Assembly (NCBI RefSeq): GCF_025566885.1
Contig: NZ_JAOQJQ010000005.1
Span: forward strand, 62,001 to 126,000
Reading direction: 5' to 3'
DNA length: 64,000 bases
DNA from: Brotonthovivens ammoniilytica
GTDB taxonomy: Bacteria; Bacillota; Clostridia; Lachnospirales; Lachnospiraceae
The position numbers and the translations under genes were made by a program. This document shows positions 33,724 through 41,684 of this stretch, piece by piece. Position 1 is the first letter of the stretch, and every line of letters starts with the position of its first letter. The notes under the pieces were generated by a model. That model made no database searches. It was given only the letters and a program-made list of their open reading frames with translations, and was not told the origin of the DNA.

Positions 33724-33772
33724 CAAAAAGAAAAAAGTGCCTGCCGTCAAAAAAAACTAACAACAGACACTT
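33724..33772 (-). terminator. Terminator of the cobalamin/heme operon
   Basis: On the minus strand AAGTGTCTG (33764-33772) pairs with CAGGCACTT (33735-33743, one G-T) and is followed by TTTTCTTTTT. It lies about 75 bases after the hemL stop. Confidence 0.75.
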
Positions 33773-33845
33773 CTAAAACTATAAAATTCCTGAAAAGCTC
33801 CGGCCTTATGACCTGTACAAAATTCTCCATAAAGTTTGTGCAATT

Positions 33846-35126
33846 TTATTTTCTTTCAAAATACGCCTGCATAAGATCTAATGTGTGGCAAAGCTGATCC
33901 GGCAGATGCGCCATAGAAATAAACATGGCTTCAAACTGTGCAGGTGCCAGATAAATTCCATGCTGAATCATATAATTACAGTAATCCGCATAGGCCTTTG
34001 TATCGGAAGTTTTTGCGCTGTCATAATCCCTGACTTTCTGATCTGTAAAAAAGATGCTTCCAAGAGAGGCAATATGATTTACCTGATAGGGCAGTCCCCT
34101 CTCTTTCAGCATTTCTTTTATGCTTTCAAAGAACCTGTCAGCTTTCTGATTCAGTTTCACATAGTAATCCGGATGACTCTTTAAAATCGAAAGCTGCGCA
34201 ATCCCTGCAGCCATAGCAACAGGATTTCCGCTTAACGTTCCGGCCTGATATACGCCGCCGCACGGGGAAACAACTTCCATGATCTCTCTGCGGCCGCCAT
34301 AAGCGCCTACCGGCATACCTGCACCGATAATTTTTCCGTAAGTGGTCAGGTCCGGAGTTACTCCAAAATATCCCTGAGCTCCGTCTGCCTGCAGCCTGAA
34401 TCCCGTAATAACTTCATCAAAAATCAGCAGCGCTCCGTATTTCGTACACAGCTCCCTAAGCCCCTGCAAAAATCCGTCCTCCGGAAGTACCGTTCCCATA
34501 TTGGCAGCCACCGGTTCTACAATCACAGCCGCAATTTCTTCCGGGCAGCGCTGAAAATGCATTCTGACGCTGTCCAGATTATTATATTCCGCACTGAGAG
34601 TATCCTGTGTGCATCCAGCCGGCACACCCAGAGAATCCGGCACACCTGCTGTCATAACCCCGGATCCGGCTTTTACTAAAAGTCCGTCTGAATGCCCGTG
34701 ATAGCACCCGGTAAACTTAATAATTTTATCCCTGCGGGTATAGCCTCTGGCCGTGCGGATGGCACTCATCACCGCCTCGGTGCCGGAATTTACCATGCGG
34801 ACCATTTCTATGGACGGAACCATACTGCAGACAAGTTTCGCCATTTCCACTTCGATCTTAGTGGCGGCCCCATAGCTTAAACCGCGTTTTGCATAATCCA
34901 CAACCGCATCGAAAACAGCCGGATGGTTATGCCCAAGAATCATCGGCCCCCAGGAACCGATAAAATCTATATACTCCTGATCATCCTCATCCCAGATCAG
35001 CACCATATCCGCTTTTTTTATAAAACGCGGCGTTGAACCGATGGACCCAAATGCCCGCACCGGTGAATTTACACCCCCGGGAATATAAGTTACCGCTTCT
35101 TTAAAAAGTGCCTCTGATTTTGTCAT
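33846..35126 (-). CDS. hemL: Glutamate-1-semialdehyde 2,1-aminomutase
   Basis: PLP enzyme that converts glutamate-1-semialdehyde to 5-aminolevulinate in the C5 route to tetrapyrroles. The 426-residue protein has the signature GGVNSPVRAFGSIG, the PLP contacts GTEAVMSAIRTARGYT, CYHGHSDGLL, the LIFDEVITGFR strand and the Schiff-base lysine in TTYGKIIGAGMPVGAYGG. Start ATG overlaps the hemB stop (TAATG). It is the last gene of the cobT-cobU-cobS-cobU2-cobO-hemB-hemL run; hemA and the middle of the pathway are not in the window. Confidence 0.96.
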   Translation of the reverse strand: MTKSEALFKEAVTYIPGGVNSPVRAFGSIGSTPRFIKKADMVLIWDEDDQEYIDFIGSWGPMILGHNHPAVFDAVVDYAKRGLSYGAATKIEVEMAKLVCSMVPSIEMVRMVNSGTEAVMSAIRTARGYTRRDKIIKFTGCYHGHSDGLLVKAGSGVMTAGVPDSLGVPAGCTQDTLSAEYNNLDSVRMHFQRCPEEIAAVIVEPVAANMGTVLPEDGFLQGLRELCTKYGALLIFDEVITGFRLQADGAQGYFGVTPDLTTYGKIIGAGMPVGAYGGRREIMEVVSPCGGVYQAGTLSGNPVAMAAGIAQLSILKSHPDYYVKLNQKADRFFESIKEMLKERGLPYQVNHIASLGSIFFTDQKVRDYDSAKTSDTKAYADYCNYMIQHGIYLAPAQFEAMFISMAHLPDQLCHTLDLMQAYFERK

Positions 35127-36109
35127 TAGCCGATTCTCCCTTCATCCATGCACGTTGCAAGCTCTTTGGCAAAATATGTAATATAAATATCCGTCCCTGC
35201 CCGGTATGCGCTGGCAGCCACTTCACACATAATGGATGTTTCATCAATAAATCCTGCCGCTGCTGTAGTTTTTATCATAGAGTATTCTCCGCTGACACTG
35301 TACGCCGCCACAGGAATATCCACCATATCTTTCGTTTCCCGGATCAGATCACCAAATGCCATGGCAGGTTTCACCATAACAATATCGGCACCTTCCTCCA
35401 CATCAAGCATTACCTCTTTTAATGCCTCACGGCGGTTATGATAATCCATCTGGTAAGTCTTCCGGTCTCCAAAAGCCGGCGCCGAATCTGCCGCATCCCG
35501 AAACGGACCGTAAAATGCAGACGCAAACTTTGCAGAATAGGCCATAATCGGTGTATTAATAAACCCATGGGCATCCAGAGTACTTCTAATGGCAGCCACA
35601 CGTCCGTCCATCATATCTGAGGGCGCAACCATATCAGCTCCGGCCTGTACCTGAGACAATGCTGTTTTTGCCAGCAGCTCCAGTGTTTTATCATTATCTA
35701 CATCATGACCGCACAGCACACCGCAGTGTCCGTGAGATGTATACTCACACATGCAGACATCACCAATATAGTACAGCTGCGGGCATATTTCCTTGGCCCG
35801 GCGAAAAGCCTTCTGCACAATTCCATCCTGGGCATAGGCCTGGCTTCCTGCTTCATCTTTGATATCCGGGATGCCAAACAGCATCACACTGCCCACTCCC
35901 GCCTCTGCAAGCTCTTCTAGTTTTTCTCCCATCCGGTCCACACTGTAGCGGTACTGGCCAGCCATAGAAGGGATTTCTTCTTTTATATTACTGCCCTCCA
36001 CCACAAACATGGGATACACCAAAGATGCCTTGTCCATTCTGGTTTCCCTTACAATCTTCCGCAGTCTTTCACTGCTGCGCAGTCTTCTTGGTCTTTGTAC
36101 CATATCCAT
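35126..36109 (-). CDS. hemB: Delta-aminolevulinic acid dehydratase (porphobilinogen synthase)
   Basis: Condenses two 5-aminolevulinate molecules to porphobilinogen. The 327-residue TIM-barrel has RRLRSSERLRKIVRET, the zinc-type metal loop DVCMCEYTSHGHCG (three Cys), the active lysines in MAYSAKFASAFYGPFRDAA and IVMVKPAMAFGDLI. It overlaps hemL by one base and follows cobO by 22 bp. It supplies precursor for corrinoid (and possibly heme/siroheme) synthesis. Confidence 0.96.
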   Translation of the reverse strand: MDMVQRPRRLRSSERLRKIVRETRMDKASLVYPMFVVEGSNIKEEIPSMAGQYRYSVDRMGEKLEELAEAGVGSVMLFGIPDIKDEAGSQAYAQDGIVQKAFRRAKEICPQLYYIGDVCMCEYTSHGHCGVLCGHDVDNDKTLELLAKTALSQVQAGADMVAPSDMMDGRVAAIRSTLDAHGFINTPIMAYSAKFASAFYGPFRDAADSAPAFGDRKTYQMDYHNRREALKEVMLDVEEGADIVMVKPAMAFGDLIRETKDMVDIPVAAYSVSGEYSMIKTTAAAGFIDETSIMCEVAASAYRAGTDIYITYFAKELATCMDEGRIG

Positions 36110-36131
36110 TTTGTATTTCCTCCCGGTATCT

Positions 36132-36656
36132 TTACATTTCTATTCCTTTTCTAGCAGAGATTCCCTGTTCAAAAGGATGTTTTACTTTTTCCATTTTCGT
36201 GATATAATCTGCAAGTTCTTTCAATGCTTCCGAAGGATTTCTTCCGGTAAGCACCACCTCTAACTCCTCCGGCTTTCCTTTCAGAAAATCAATGACAATG
36301 CTCTCATTTAAAAGTCCGCTGTTTATAACATCCAGCACTTCATCCAGAATCAGAAGACGGCTGTGCTGCTTTACGGCAGTCTTTGTTACATCCAAAAACA
36401 GCTGCTGATAGGCTTTCCCGGCCTTTTGCTTTGTTTCTTCATCCATTTGAAATGTAAAACCAAAGCGGGTATCACAGATCATGACTTTTATATTATCTAT
36501 CTCTTTTAAAATTTTAATTTCTCCGGAGGTTCCATCTTTTAAAAACTGACTGTAAACAACAAAATAACCGCATCCGGCGCACCTTACAGCCAGCCCCACA
36601 GCTGCCGTTGATTTTCCTTTTCCATTGCCTTCATAAATATGAATCAGCCCTTTCAT
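36132..36656 (-). CDS. cobO: Cob(I)yrinic acid a,c-diamide adenosyltransferase (CobO/BtuR type)
   Basis: Attaches the 5'-deoxyadenosyl group to the cobalt of corrinoids. The 174-residue protein begins IHIYEGNGKGKSTAAVGLAVR (P-loop variant GNGKGKST, residues 9-16) and has FLKDGTSGEI, LLILDEVLDVINSGLL and VVLTGRNP motifs, all family hallmarks. The ATG at 36656 overlaps the preceding CobU-like stop by 4 bp; a longer frame adding 36 residues was rejected. Confidence 0.93.
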   Translation of the reverse strand: MKGLIHIYEGNGKGKSTAAVGLAVRCAGCGYFVVYSQFLKDGTSGEIKILKEIDNIKVMICDTRFGFTFQMDEETKQKAGKAYQQLFLDVTKTAVKQHSRLLILDEVLDVINSGLLNESIVIDFLKGKPEELEVVLTGRNPSEALKELADYITKMEKVKHPFEQGISARKGIEM

Positions 36657-37045
36657 TCCTTGTCCTCCCCTTTGATTTTTGTTCCAATTCCGCAGATCAC
36701 CCGGTAAACCGCATCTGACTTTTCTGCCAGCATACAGCAGATTCTGCCGGTGGTCTCCCGCCACTGCCTGTCAAATGCATCTGCCGGCACAATCCCGCAG
36801 CCAAGTTCCGCCGCACAAATTACAACTCCCGGATTTTCTTCCGCCAGCTGTCCGGCTTTAACTGCCGCATGATTCTTTTCCCGCAGCTCCCTTGCAATCC
36901 ACTGCTCAAAATTGATAATCAGATCTGCCCTGCAAAGCTCATCAAAATCTGCGGCGGCACCATCCGCAATTCCCTCTGTGATCTGAAATGTTTCTTTTGC
37001 AAATGCCTGTTTTCCCTGAAAACTTCCGCCTGTAATTAAAACCAT
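36653..37045 (-). CDS. Short CobU-like P-loop protein (second copy)
   Basis: A 130-residue relative of adenosylcobinamide kinase/guanylyltransferase (CobU, usually about 180). It has a P-loop GGSFQGKQ (6-13) and the C-terminal CobU block CAAELGCGIVPADAF to GRICCMLAEKSDAVYRVICG, but lacks the central region with the guanylylated histidine (RIxxH). The full-length CobU encoded two genes upstream shows the reverse: it has the RIRRH segment but not the E-x-G-x-GIVP block. It could keep kinase but not transferase function, or bind nucleotide only. It overlaps cobS by 10 bp and cobO by 4 bp. Confidence 0.75.
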   Translation of the reverse strand: MVLITGGSFQGKQAFAKETFQITEGIADGAAADFDELCRADLIINFEQWIARELREKNHAAVKAGQLAEENPGVVICAAELGCGIVPADAFDRQWRETTGRICCMLAEKSDAVYRVICGIGTKIKGEDKE

Positions 37046-37800
37046 ATATGATCTCCTATTATAACTGCCAGCGCCATTACCATTTCGCAGATCTGCAGGA
37101 AAAAGCCCTGCGTATCTCCGGTAATCCCGCCAAACCTGCTGTATGACAATTTCCGGCAGGCAGCAAATACCAGTAATGCCGATGCAGCTGCGCAGATTCC
37201 CAGAAAAAAATTCATCCGGATCATCAGAGCCACCGCCGCGGCTGTCTCAATTACTAATACAACTCTGCACTTTTTTTTGTCTGCTCCATCTGCAAAGGCA
37301 GCCGCCAGCCCACTGTTTTTCGCACATTGAAAGGAAGCGATTCCAAATCCGCTTAAAGCCCGGCTTAGAACAAATCCAACTGCCAGAACCCCAAGAGCCT
37401 CCTGTCTTACTTCCGACCATATTCCAAAAGAGAAAACAAAATAGGCACAGCAGACAATAATAGCAAAGGCTCCCGCATGGGAATCTTTCAATATTTCCAA
37501 ACGCCGTTCCTTTGTCTGCCAGGAGCTCAATGCATCCGCAGTATCAAGCAGTCCGTCCAGATGGATTCCCCCGGTAATCAAAACCGGAATCATTAAAAAC
37601 ACTGCCGTACGAAATGCCGTTCCAAAAGGCAGAAGTTCACTGACGGTTCCCCACAAGAACACAAACGCACCTACAGCCAGACCAACCACCGGGAAAAAAC
37701 AGAGGGCAAACCGCATATTTTTCTTATTCCATTGAATCTGAGGCATTGGTATTTTAGAATACATGGAAAATGCCACAATCATACTTTCCAGAAGATTCAT
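37036..37800 (-). CDS. cobS: Adenosylcobinamide-GDP ribazoletransferase (cobalamin synthase)
   Basis: Membrane enzyme joining adenosylcobinamide-GDP and alpha-ribazole(-phosphate) to form cobalamin. The 254-residue protein has six or so hydrophobic segments, the catalytic ITGGIHLDGLLDTADALSSW (about 85-104; Asp-rich), RRLEILKDSHAGAFAI (about 108-123), and near the C-terminus GGITGDTQGF. It overlaps cobU by 4 bp (upstream) and the short CobU-like gene by 10 bp. Confidence 0.94.
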   Translation of the reverse strand: MNLLESMIVAFSMYSKIPMPQIQWNKKNMRFALCFFPVVGLAVGAFVFLWGTVSELLPFGTAFRTAVFLMIPVLITGGIHLDGLLDTADALSSWQTKERRLEILKDSHAGAFAIIVCCAYFVFSFGIWSEVRQEALGVLAVGFVLSRALSGFGIASFQCAKNSGLAAAFADGADKKKCRVVLVIETAAAVALMIRMNFFLGICAAASALLVFAACRKLSYSRFGGITGDTQGFFLQICEMVMALAVIIGDHIWF

Positions 37801-38339
37801 CTGTCATCCCCCTCCCAGGCAGTACTGCCTTTTACTTGTATAGAAATTCCATGCACCACTTCATAAACGGCATCTGCAGCCTGCGCCAGTTTCTGATTGA
37901 CCTGCGCCATCACAGAAAGATATTCCATCGTACTTTCCTCATATATAATTCCGTCTGAAAATACCTGATTCGTTACTACAACCACATGCTCTGCCTGACT
38001 TAAAAGGGCACGGATCCCCCGAAAAATCCAATCTGCCGTATGTTTGCTTCTGCCGGCCGGACTGTACATTTCGTTTGCCACAAGATTTGACATACATTCC
38101 AAAAGAACCGTGCTTTTCTTAGGAATCAGCAGCTTTTCAAGTCCCGTATAGCATTCATATGTTTCAAACTTTTTTGTGCTGCGCATATTCTGATGCCGCC
38201 GGATCCGCTGCAGACTTTCCTCATCATAAGGCTCCATGGTGGCTATATAAGCTTTTAAATCCGGACATAATTTTACACAGCAGTTCTCAGCAAACTCTGA
38301 TTTGCCGCTGCCGCTGCCGCCAATTACCACGATTAACAT
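37797..38339 (-). CDS. cobU: Adenosylcobinamide kinase/adenosylcobinamide-phosphate guanylyltransferase
   Basis: Phosphorylates adenosylcobinamide and transfers GMP to it. The 180-residue protein has the P-loop VIGGSGSGKSEFAE (6-18), YIATMEPYDEESLQRIRRH with the GMP-accepting His at 49, and the strand TVLLECMSNLVANEM. The usual NEVGxGIVP segment reads VVVTNQVFSDGIIYEES, so this copy has lost that motif. The ATG at 38339 has AGGAGC upstream; the GTG two codons earlier is less likely. It is 23 bases downstream of cobT. Confidence 0.88.
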   Translation of the reverse strand: MLIVVIGGSGSGKSEFAENCCVKLCPDLKAYIATMEPYDEESLQRIRRHQNMRSTKKFETYECYTGLEKLLIPKKSTVLLECMSNLVANEMYSPAGRSKHTADWIFRGIRALLSQAEHVVVVTNQVFSDGIIYEESTMEYLSVMAQVNQKLAQAADAVYEVVHGISIQVKGSTAWEGDDR

Positions 38340-38362
38340 AAACACGCTCCTGTCATCTGTTA

Positions 38363-39415
38363 TCAGTTCAGAGGCACATAAGTTTCAATATTGGCCTCAT
38401 CAAAAGTACTCATCTGCTGATAAACCAGCAAAGCAAGGTCCAAAACAGGAAACAGTGCTACAGCCCCGCTTCCTTCTCCCAGACACATATCACAGGTCAG
38501 AAACGCTTCCTTTTTAAGCGCCTCCAACAGCATACCTGCCGCCGGCTCCTTGGATTTATGGGATGCCAGTATGTAATCCCTGCACCCCGGAGCAATACGC
38601 ACCGCTAACAGCGCTGCTGCCGCTGATATAAATCCGTCCATAACAACAGGCATTTTAAGAGCCGCACCGCCTAAAAAAACACCAGTCAGTCCGGCTATGT
38701 CAAATCCCCCTACCTTCGCTAAGATGTCTATGGGATCCTGGGGATTTGGTTTCAGCCGGCTAATGGCTTCTCTGATTACAGCCACTTTCCGGTCAAGCCC
38801 ATGGCTTGACAGCCCGGCTCCCCTTCCGGTTACAGTTTCCGGTTCCTGACCAAGCAGTACAGAAGTTACCGCACTGCTGGTGGTAGTATTTCCGATGCCC
38901 ATCTCTCCGGTAGCGGCAATCTGATACCCGGCCTGTTTTAACTCACAGACTTTTGCAATTCCCACTTCAATTGCATCCACAGCCTGCTGCCGGGTCATAG
39001 CAGGCTCTTTTGCCATATTTTTTGTTCCGTACGCTATCTTTCTTTTTTCCACCCGGGGAGTATCTACCGCCATTCCGATATCCACCGGAAAGATTCCGGT
39101 TCCCGTCTGCCTGCACATAATAGACACACAGGACTTGGTATCCAGAAAATTCTCAGCCACCACGGCCGTCACTTCCTGCCCGGACTGCGTCACACCTTCT
39201 TCTACCACCCCGTTATCTGCGCACATAATAATCAGAGCCTTTTTATCCAGACATACTTTTGGAGTTCCCATAATGCCTGCCAGCTGAACCACCGCCTGTT
39301 CCAGCTTTCCAAGACTTCTTAAAGGCTTTGCAATCTGGTCCCAGTGCTTCCAGGCCTCTGCCTTGGCTTCTTCATTTAAAGGCTGTATTAATCTGACCGC
39401 TTCTTCTAACTTCAT
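38363..39415 (-). CDS. cobT: Nicotinate-nucleotide--dimethylbenzimidazole phosphoribosyltransferase
   Basis: Activates the lower-ligand base of cobalamin as alpha-ribazole-5'-phosphate. From the chosen ATG it is 350 residues, as usual. Motifs: KPLRSLGKLEQ (about 28-38), ADNGVVEEGVTQSGQEVT (about 75-92), GEMGIGNTTTSSAV, GRGAGLSSHGLDRK, DGFISAAAAL and the catalytic Glu in LGEGSGAVALFPVL. GGAGAAGGATT lies before ATG; a 23-residue longer frame covers the promoter leader and was rejected. First gene of the operon. Confidence 0.95.
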   Translation of the reverse strand: MKLEEAVRLIQPLNEEAKAEAWKHWDQIAKPLRSLGKLEQAVVQLAGIMGTPKVCLDKKALIIMCADNGVVEEGVTQSGQEVTAVVAENFLDTKSCVSIMCRQTGTGIFPVDIGMAVDTPRVEKRKIAYGTKNMAKEPAMTRQQAVDAIEVGIAKVCELKQAGYQIAATGEMGIGNTTTSSAVTSVLLGQEPETVTGRGAGLSSHGLDRKVAVIREAISRLKPNPQDPIDILAKVGGFDIAGLTGVFLGGAALKMPVVMDGFISAAAALLAVRIAPGCRDYILASHKSKEPAAGMLLEALKKEAFLTCDMCLGEGSGAVALFPVLDLALLVYQQMSTFDEANIETYVPLN

Positions 39416-39419
39416 AATC

Positions 39420-39470
39420 CTTCTCCGTTTGTAATTGGAACCTGCCGGCTGCGGCAGCTTCATTTTATTT
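39420..39470 (-). promoter_or_regulatory. cobT leader with small hairpin
   Basis: Between the -10 box and the cobT ATG the leader holds the hairpin CTGCCG-CAGC-CGGCAG. It is too short to be a cobalamin riboswitch and lacks the B12 box. A role in mRNA stability or attenuation is possible. Confidence 0.4.
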
Positions 39471-39474
39471 AAAA

Positions 39475-39503
39475 AGTGTAGCATTTTTCGATTTTTACGT
39501 CAA
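39475..39503 (-). promoter_or_regulatory. Promoter of the cobT-hemL operon
   Basis: On the minus strand TTGACG (39498-39503), exactly 17 bases, TACACT (39475-39480), 60 bases upstream of the cobT ATG. Confidence 0.8.
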
Positions 39504-39525
39504 CGAACCCCATATTTCTCCATAA

Positions 39526-39584
39526 AAAATACAGTTTCTCAAAAATAATTCCATTTGTTTTTCTTGTGGAAACTGTCTAATTTT
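39526..39584 (-). terminator. Terminator-like hairpin upstream of the cobT promoter
   Basis: On the minus strand ACAGTTTC and GAAACTGT flank a loop of about 40 bases and are followed by ATTTTTTATGG. It would end any transcript coming from the orphan promoter at 39719-39747. Confidence 0.5.
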
Positions 39585-39711
39585 AATTACATTTTGTTTA
39601 TTATCCAGTACAACCTGCTTTAAAAAATATACTTTCTGGCATAACTTTATTTTTTATAATAACTTTTTCTTATTAGTAACCCTTATTTTTTCATTTGATT
39701 TTCCATGAAAC
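39526..39711 (-). ncRNA. Candidate small RNA between lysR and cobT
   Basis: A good promoter (39719-39747) without a following gene, then a terminator-like hairpin about 185 bases later. The stretch is AT-rich with no open frame and no recognised riboswitch. It is listed as a candidate only. Confidence 0.25.
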
Positions 39712-39718
39712 CGGGATT

Positions 39719-39747
39719 ATGATAAGCGTGTACCAAATAAAGTACAA
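39719..39747 (-). promoter_or_regulatory. Orphan promoter upstream of cobT
   Basis: On the minus strand TTGTAC (39742-39747), 17 bases, TATCAT (39719-39724). GTAC also occurs at both ends of the spacer start (TTTGTAC...GGTACAC), a small inverted repeat. It could be an additional upstream cobT promoter or that of a small RNA. Confidence 0.45.
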
Positions 39748-39842
39748 ACTTATTTCAAAAGCTTACATGTATACCAACTTACTATAAAAAACCTACCTTA
39801 CGAAAACCTAACGGTATTTGTAAAACCCTAAAACCTTACTTG

Positions 39843-39872
39843 AAAAAAGATTGCCCCTGGGCAATCTTTTTT
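39843..39872. terminator. Bidirectional terminator after the first LysR gene
   Basis: AAAAAAGATTGCC-CCTG-GGCAATCTTTTTT, a perfect hairpin with T runs on both strands, 84 bases past the stop of the minus-strand lysR gene. Confidence 0.85.
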
Positions 39873-39955
39873 CTATTACAAACATCTCACGCCATCCGTC
39901 AGATTATTTCTATTTCTGCACATATTTTCAGGCTCCACTGCTTGTCCCTTCTCTG

Positions 39956-40840
39956 CTACTGCAGAAATGGCAGAATTTTATACAGGGAAGGATTCTGATT
40001 TTCCTGAGACCACACAGCTGCAACCCGGACCTGATCACCTAACGGCAGCAGAGGAACCGCATTCAGCTTTCCTCTTGTTACCAGCGGTGTTGACAGATAG
40101 GAAGGCAGAATTGTTACTCCCATATTCGCGGAAAGCATAAAAAATATCGTTTCTATATCTTCTGTTTTGGAAAGAATCTGAGGATTAATTCCCTCCGCAG
40201 TAAATCCTCTCATAATTGCCCGATCCTCCCCAAGCTCTCCCTTTTCTGTACATGCCAGGATCAGTTTTTCATTTCTCAGGTCATATCTGGTAAGTGTCTC
40301 ACGTCCCGCCAGGACATGACGGCTTGGTAAAACTACAATCAAAGAAAAATGATCCAGAGTTTTATAGCAGAGCCCCTCCAGAAACTTTTCATCAAATACC
40401 GGCGCCAAAATCAGATCAGACTCTCCGTTTTTCAGAGATTTTAAAAGAGCGGAAGGACTAAAGGACTTAAAATTCATCTGAATATTTGGATAGTTCACAT
40501 TAAAATGACGAATCTGGTCTACAATACCGGTATTCCCCATTCCAACAGCAAATCCAATATTGACAGCCCCGGTAATCCCCGAAGAAGCCAGTCTTACTTT
40601 ATCCATAATTGCATCAATATGGTGCAGAAGCTCTCTGCTCTCTCCCTGAAAAATCATGCCGGCCGGCGTTAGAACTACTTTTTTCTTTGTGCGCTCAAAC
40701 AGCTTAACCCCCAGCTGCTCTTCTAGTGCTTTGATCTGCTGTGTCACTGCCGTCTGAGATACAAAGAGCCTCTCTGCTGCCCTGGTAAAATTCAGTTCCT
40801 CAGCCACTGCAAGAAAATATTCAACCTGTCTTGTGTTCAT
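39956..40840 (-). CDS. LysR-family transcriptional regulator (co-transcribed with the aldolase)
   Basis: A 294-residue regulator. Residues 1-60 are the LysR winged helix-turn-helix (YFLAVAEELNFTRAAERLFVSQTAVTQQIKALEEQLGVKLFERT), followed by the two-lobed effector domain (from about 90). Its ATG overlaps the aldolase stop by one base (TGATG), so it is translated from the aldolase transcript and probably feeds back on it. Effector unknown. Confidence 0.9.
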   Translation of the reverse strand: MNTRQVEYFLAVAEELNFTRAAERLFVSQTAVTQQIKALEEQLGVKLFERTKKKVVLTPAGMIFQGESRELLHHIDAIMDKVRLASSGITGAVNIGFAVGMGNTGIVDQIRHFNVNYPNIQMNFKSFSPSALLKSLKNGESDLILAPVFDEKFLEGLCYKTLDHFSLIVVLPSRHVLAGRETLTRYDLRNEKLILACTEKGELGEDRAIMRGFTAEGINPQILSKTEDIETIFFMLSANMGVTILPSYLSTPLVTRGKLNAVPLLPLGDQVRVAAVWSQENQNPSLYKILPFLQ

Positions 40841-41547
40841 CAGAACACCTCCGGCCCCTGGTGTTTATTATATTTTACATATCCCGGATGTTTTCCTTTC
40901 AGCCCGTATTTCTCTCTCAGCCCAATGAGTGTATCAATGGTATCCCGGTCCATATCCTGAGCCCCTCCAAGAATTTTCAGATACAGTGTTGTTTTTGCGT
41001 ACTGCTCAAGGGATTCCATTTTATAGTATGCGGCGGTGAGGTCAGCTCCCACAGTCAGCGCCCCATGCCGGGCAAGCAGCATAGCATCATGACTGGCAAG
41101 CAGTGGTGCCACGGACTCTGCAACCTCATCGGTAGACGGAGTGGCATAGGGAGCCACCGGAACCGCTCCGGTCTGCACCACATTTTCCATTACACAGTAG
41201 GAATCAAGGGCCATTTGCGCCGCCGCAAAGGTAGTTGCTGCCGGCGGATGCGCATGTACTACTGCCCCAACATCGGGACGTTCCATATAACATCTGAAAT
41301 GCATTTTCATTTCAGAGGAGGGCCGGTACCCGTCCGCAGCTTCTAGCACATTCCCTTCTATATCTGTGCGTACCAGCATTTTGGGGGTAATCATGCTTTT
41401 ACTGATTCCCGTGGGCGTGCATAAAAAAGTACCATCTTCCAGTTTTACTGAAACATTTCCGTCATTTGCCGCAACAATTCCTCTCTGCCACATTTTATAA
41501 CATACATCACATATCTGTTCTCTGATTAATCTATAGCTTTCTTCCAT
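40840..41547 (-). CDS. Class II aldolase/adducin family protein (L-fuculose-phosphate aldolase-like)
   Basis: A 235-residue zinc aldolase that would cleave a sugar-1-phosphate to dihydroxyacetone phosphate and an aldehyde. Motifs: GIVAANDGNVSVKLEDGTFLCTPTGISK (about 23-50), the acid PSSEMKMH (Glu), zinc ligands HAHPP (about 98-102) and LLARHGALTVG (about 155-165). RBS AGGAG is ten bases before ATG. FucA and ribulose-5-phosphate epimerase-like (AraD) members share the fold, so the substrate is open; a 5-deoxyribose or methylthioribulose salvage role is also possible. It is divergent from a second LysR gene. Confidence 0.88.
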   Translation of the reverse strand: MEESYRLIREQICDVCYKMWQRGIVAANDGNVSVKLEDGTFLCTPTGISKSMITPKMLVRTDIEGNVLEAADGYRPSSEMKMHFRCYMERPDVGAVVHAHPPAATTFAAAQMALDSYCVMENVVQTGAVPVAPYATPSTDEVAESVAPLLASHDAMLLARHGALTVGADLTAAYYKMESLEQYAKTTLYLKILGGAQDMDRDTIDTLIGLREKYGLKGKHPGYVKYNKHQGPEVF

Positions 41548-41624
41548 TTTTTATTTACTCCTGCTTTTTTGTTCTATCATAGCATGAAGAAACAGCCATT
41601 ACACTACTTTTCTTTATTTTCTCC

Positions 41625-41653
41625 TTGTGAAATGGAAATAAATTTTATACAAT
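41625..41653 (+). promoter_or_regulatory. Promoter of the second LysR gene
   Basis: TTGTGA (41625-41630), 17 bases, TACAAT (41648-41653), about 30 bases before the ATG. It lies in the 137-base gap between divergent aldolase and lysR, where LysR proteins usually bind. Confidence 0.65.
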
Positions 41654-41684
41654 ATTTGTAATATGATTTGGAGGAAACGATTTC

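Noticed and set aside
36657..36764. Longer N-terminus of CobO
   Set aside because: It overlaps the CobU-like gene deeply, and the inner ATG forms the usual ATGA overlap and begins the family fold.
39485..39955. Cobalamin riboswitch in front of cobT
   Set aside because: No B12-box or GCC-rich core was found on either strand; the leader after the promoter is only about 55 bases.
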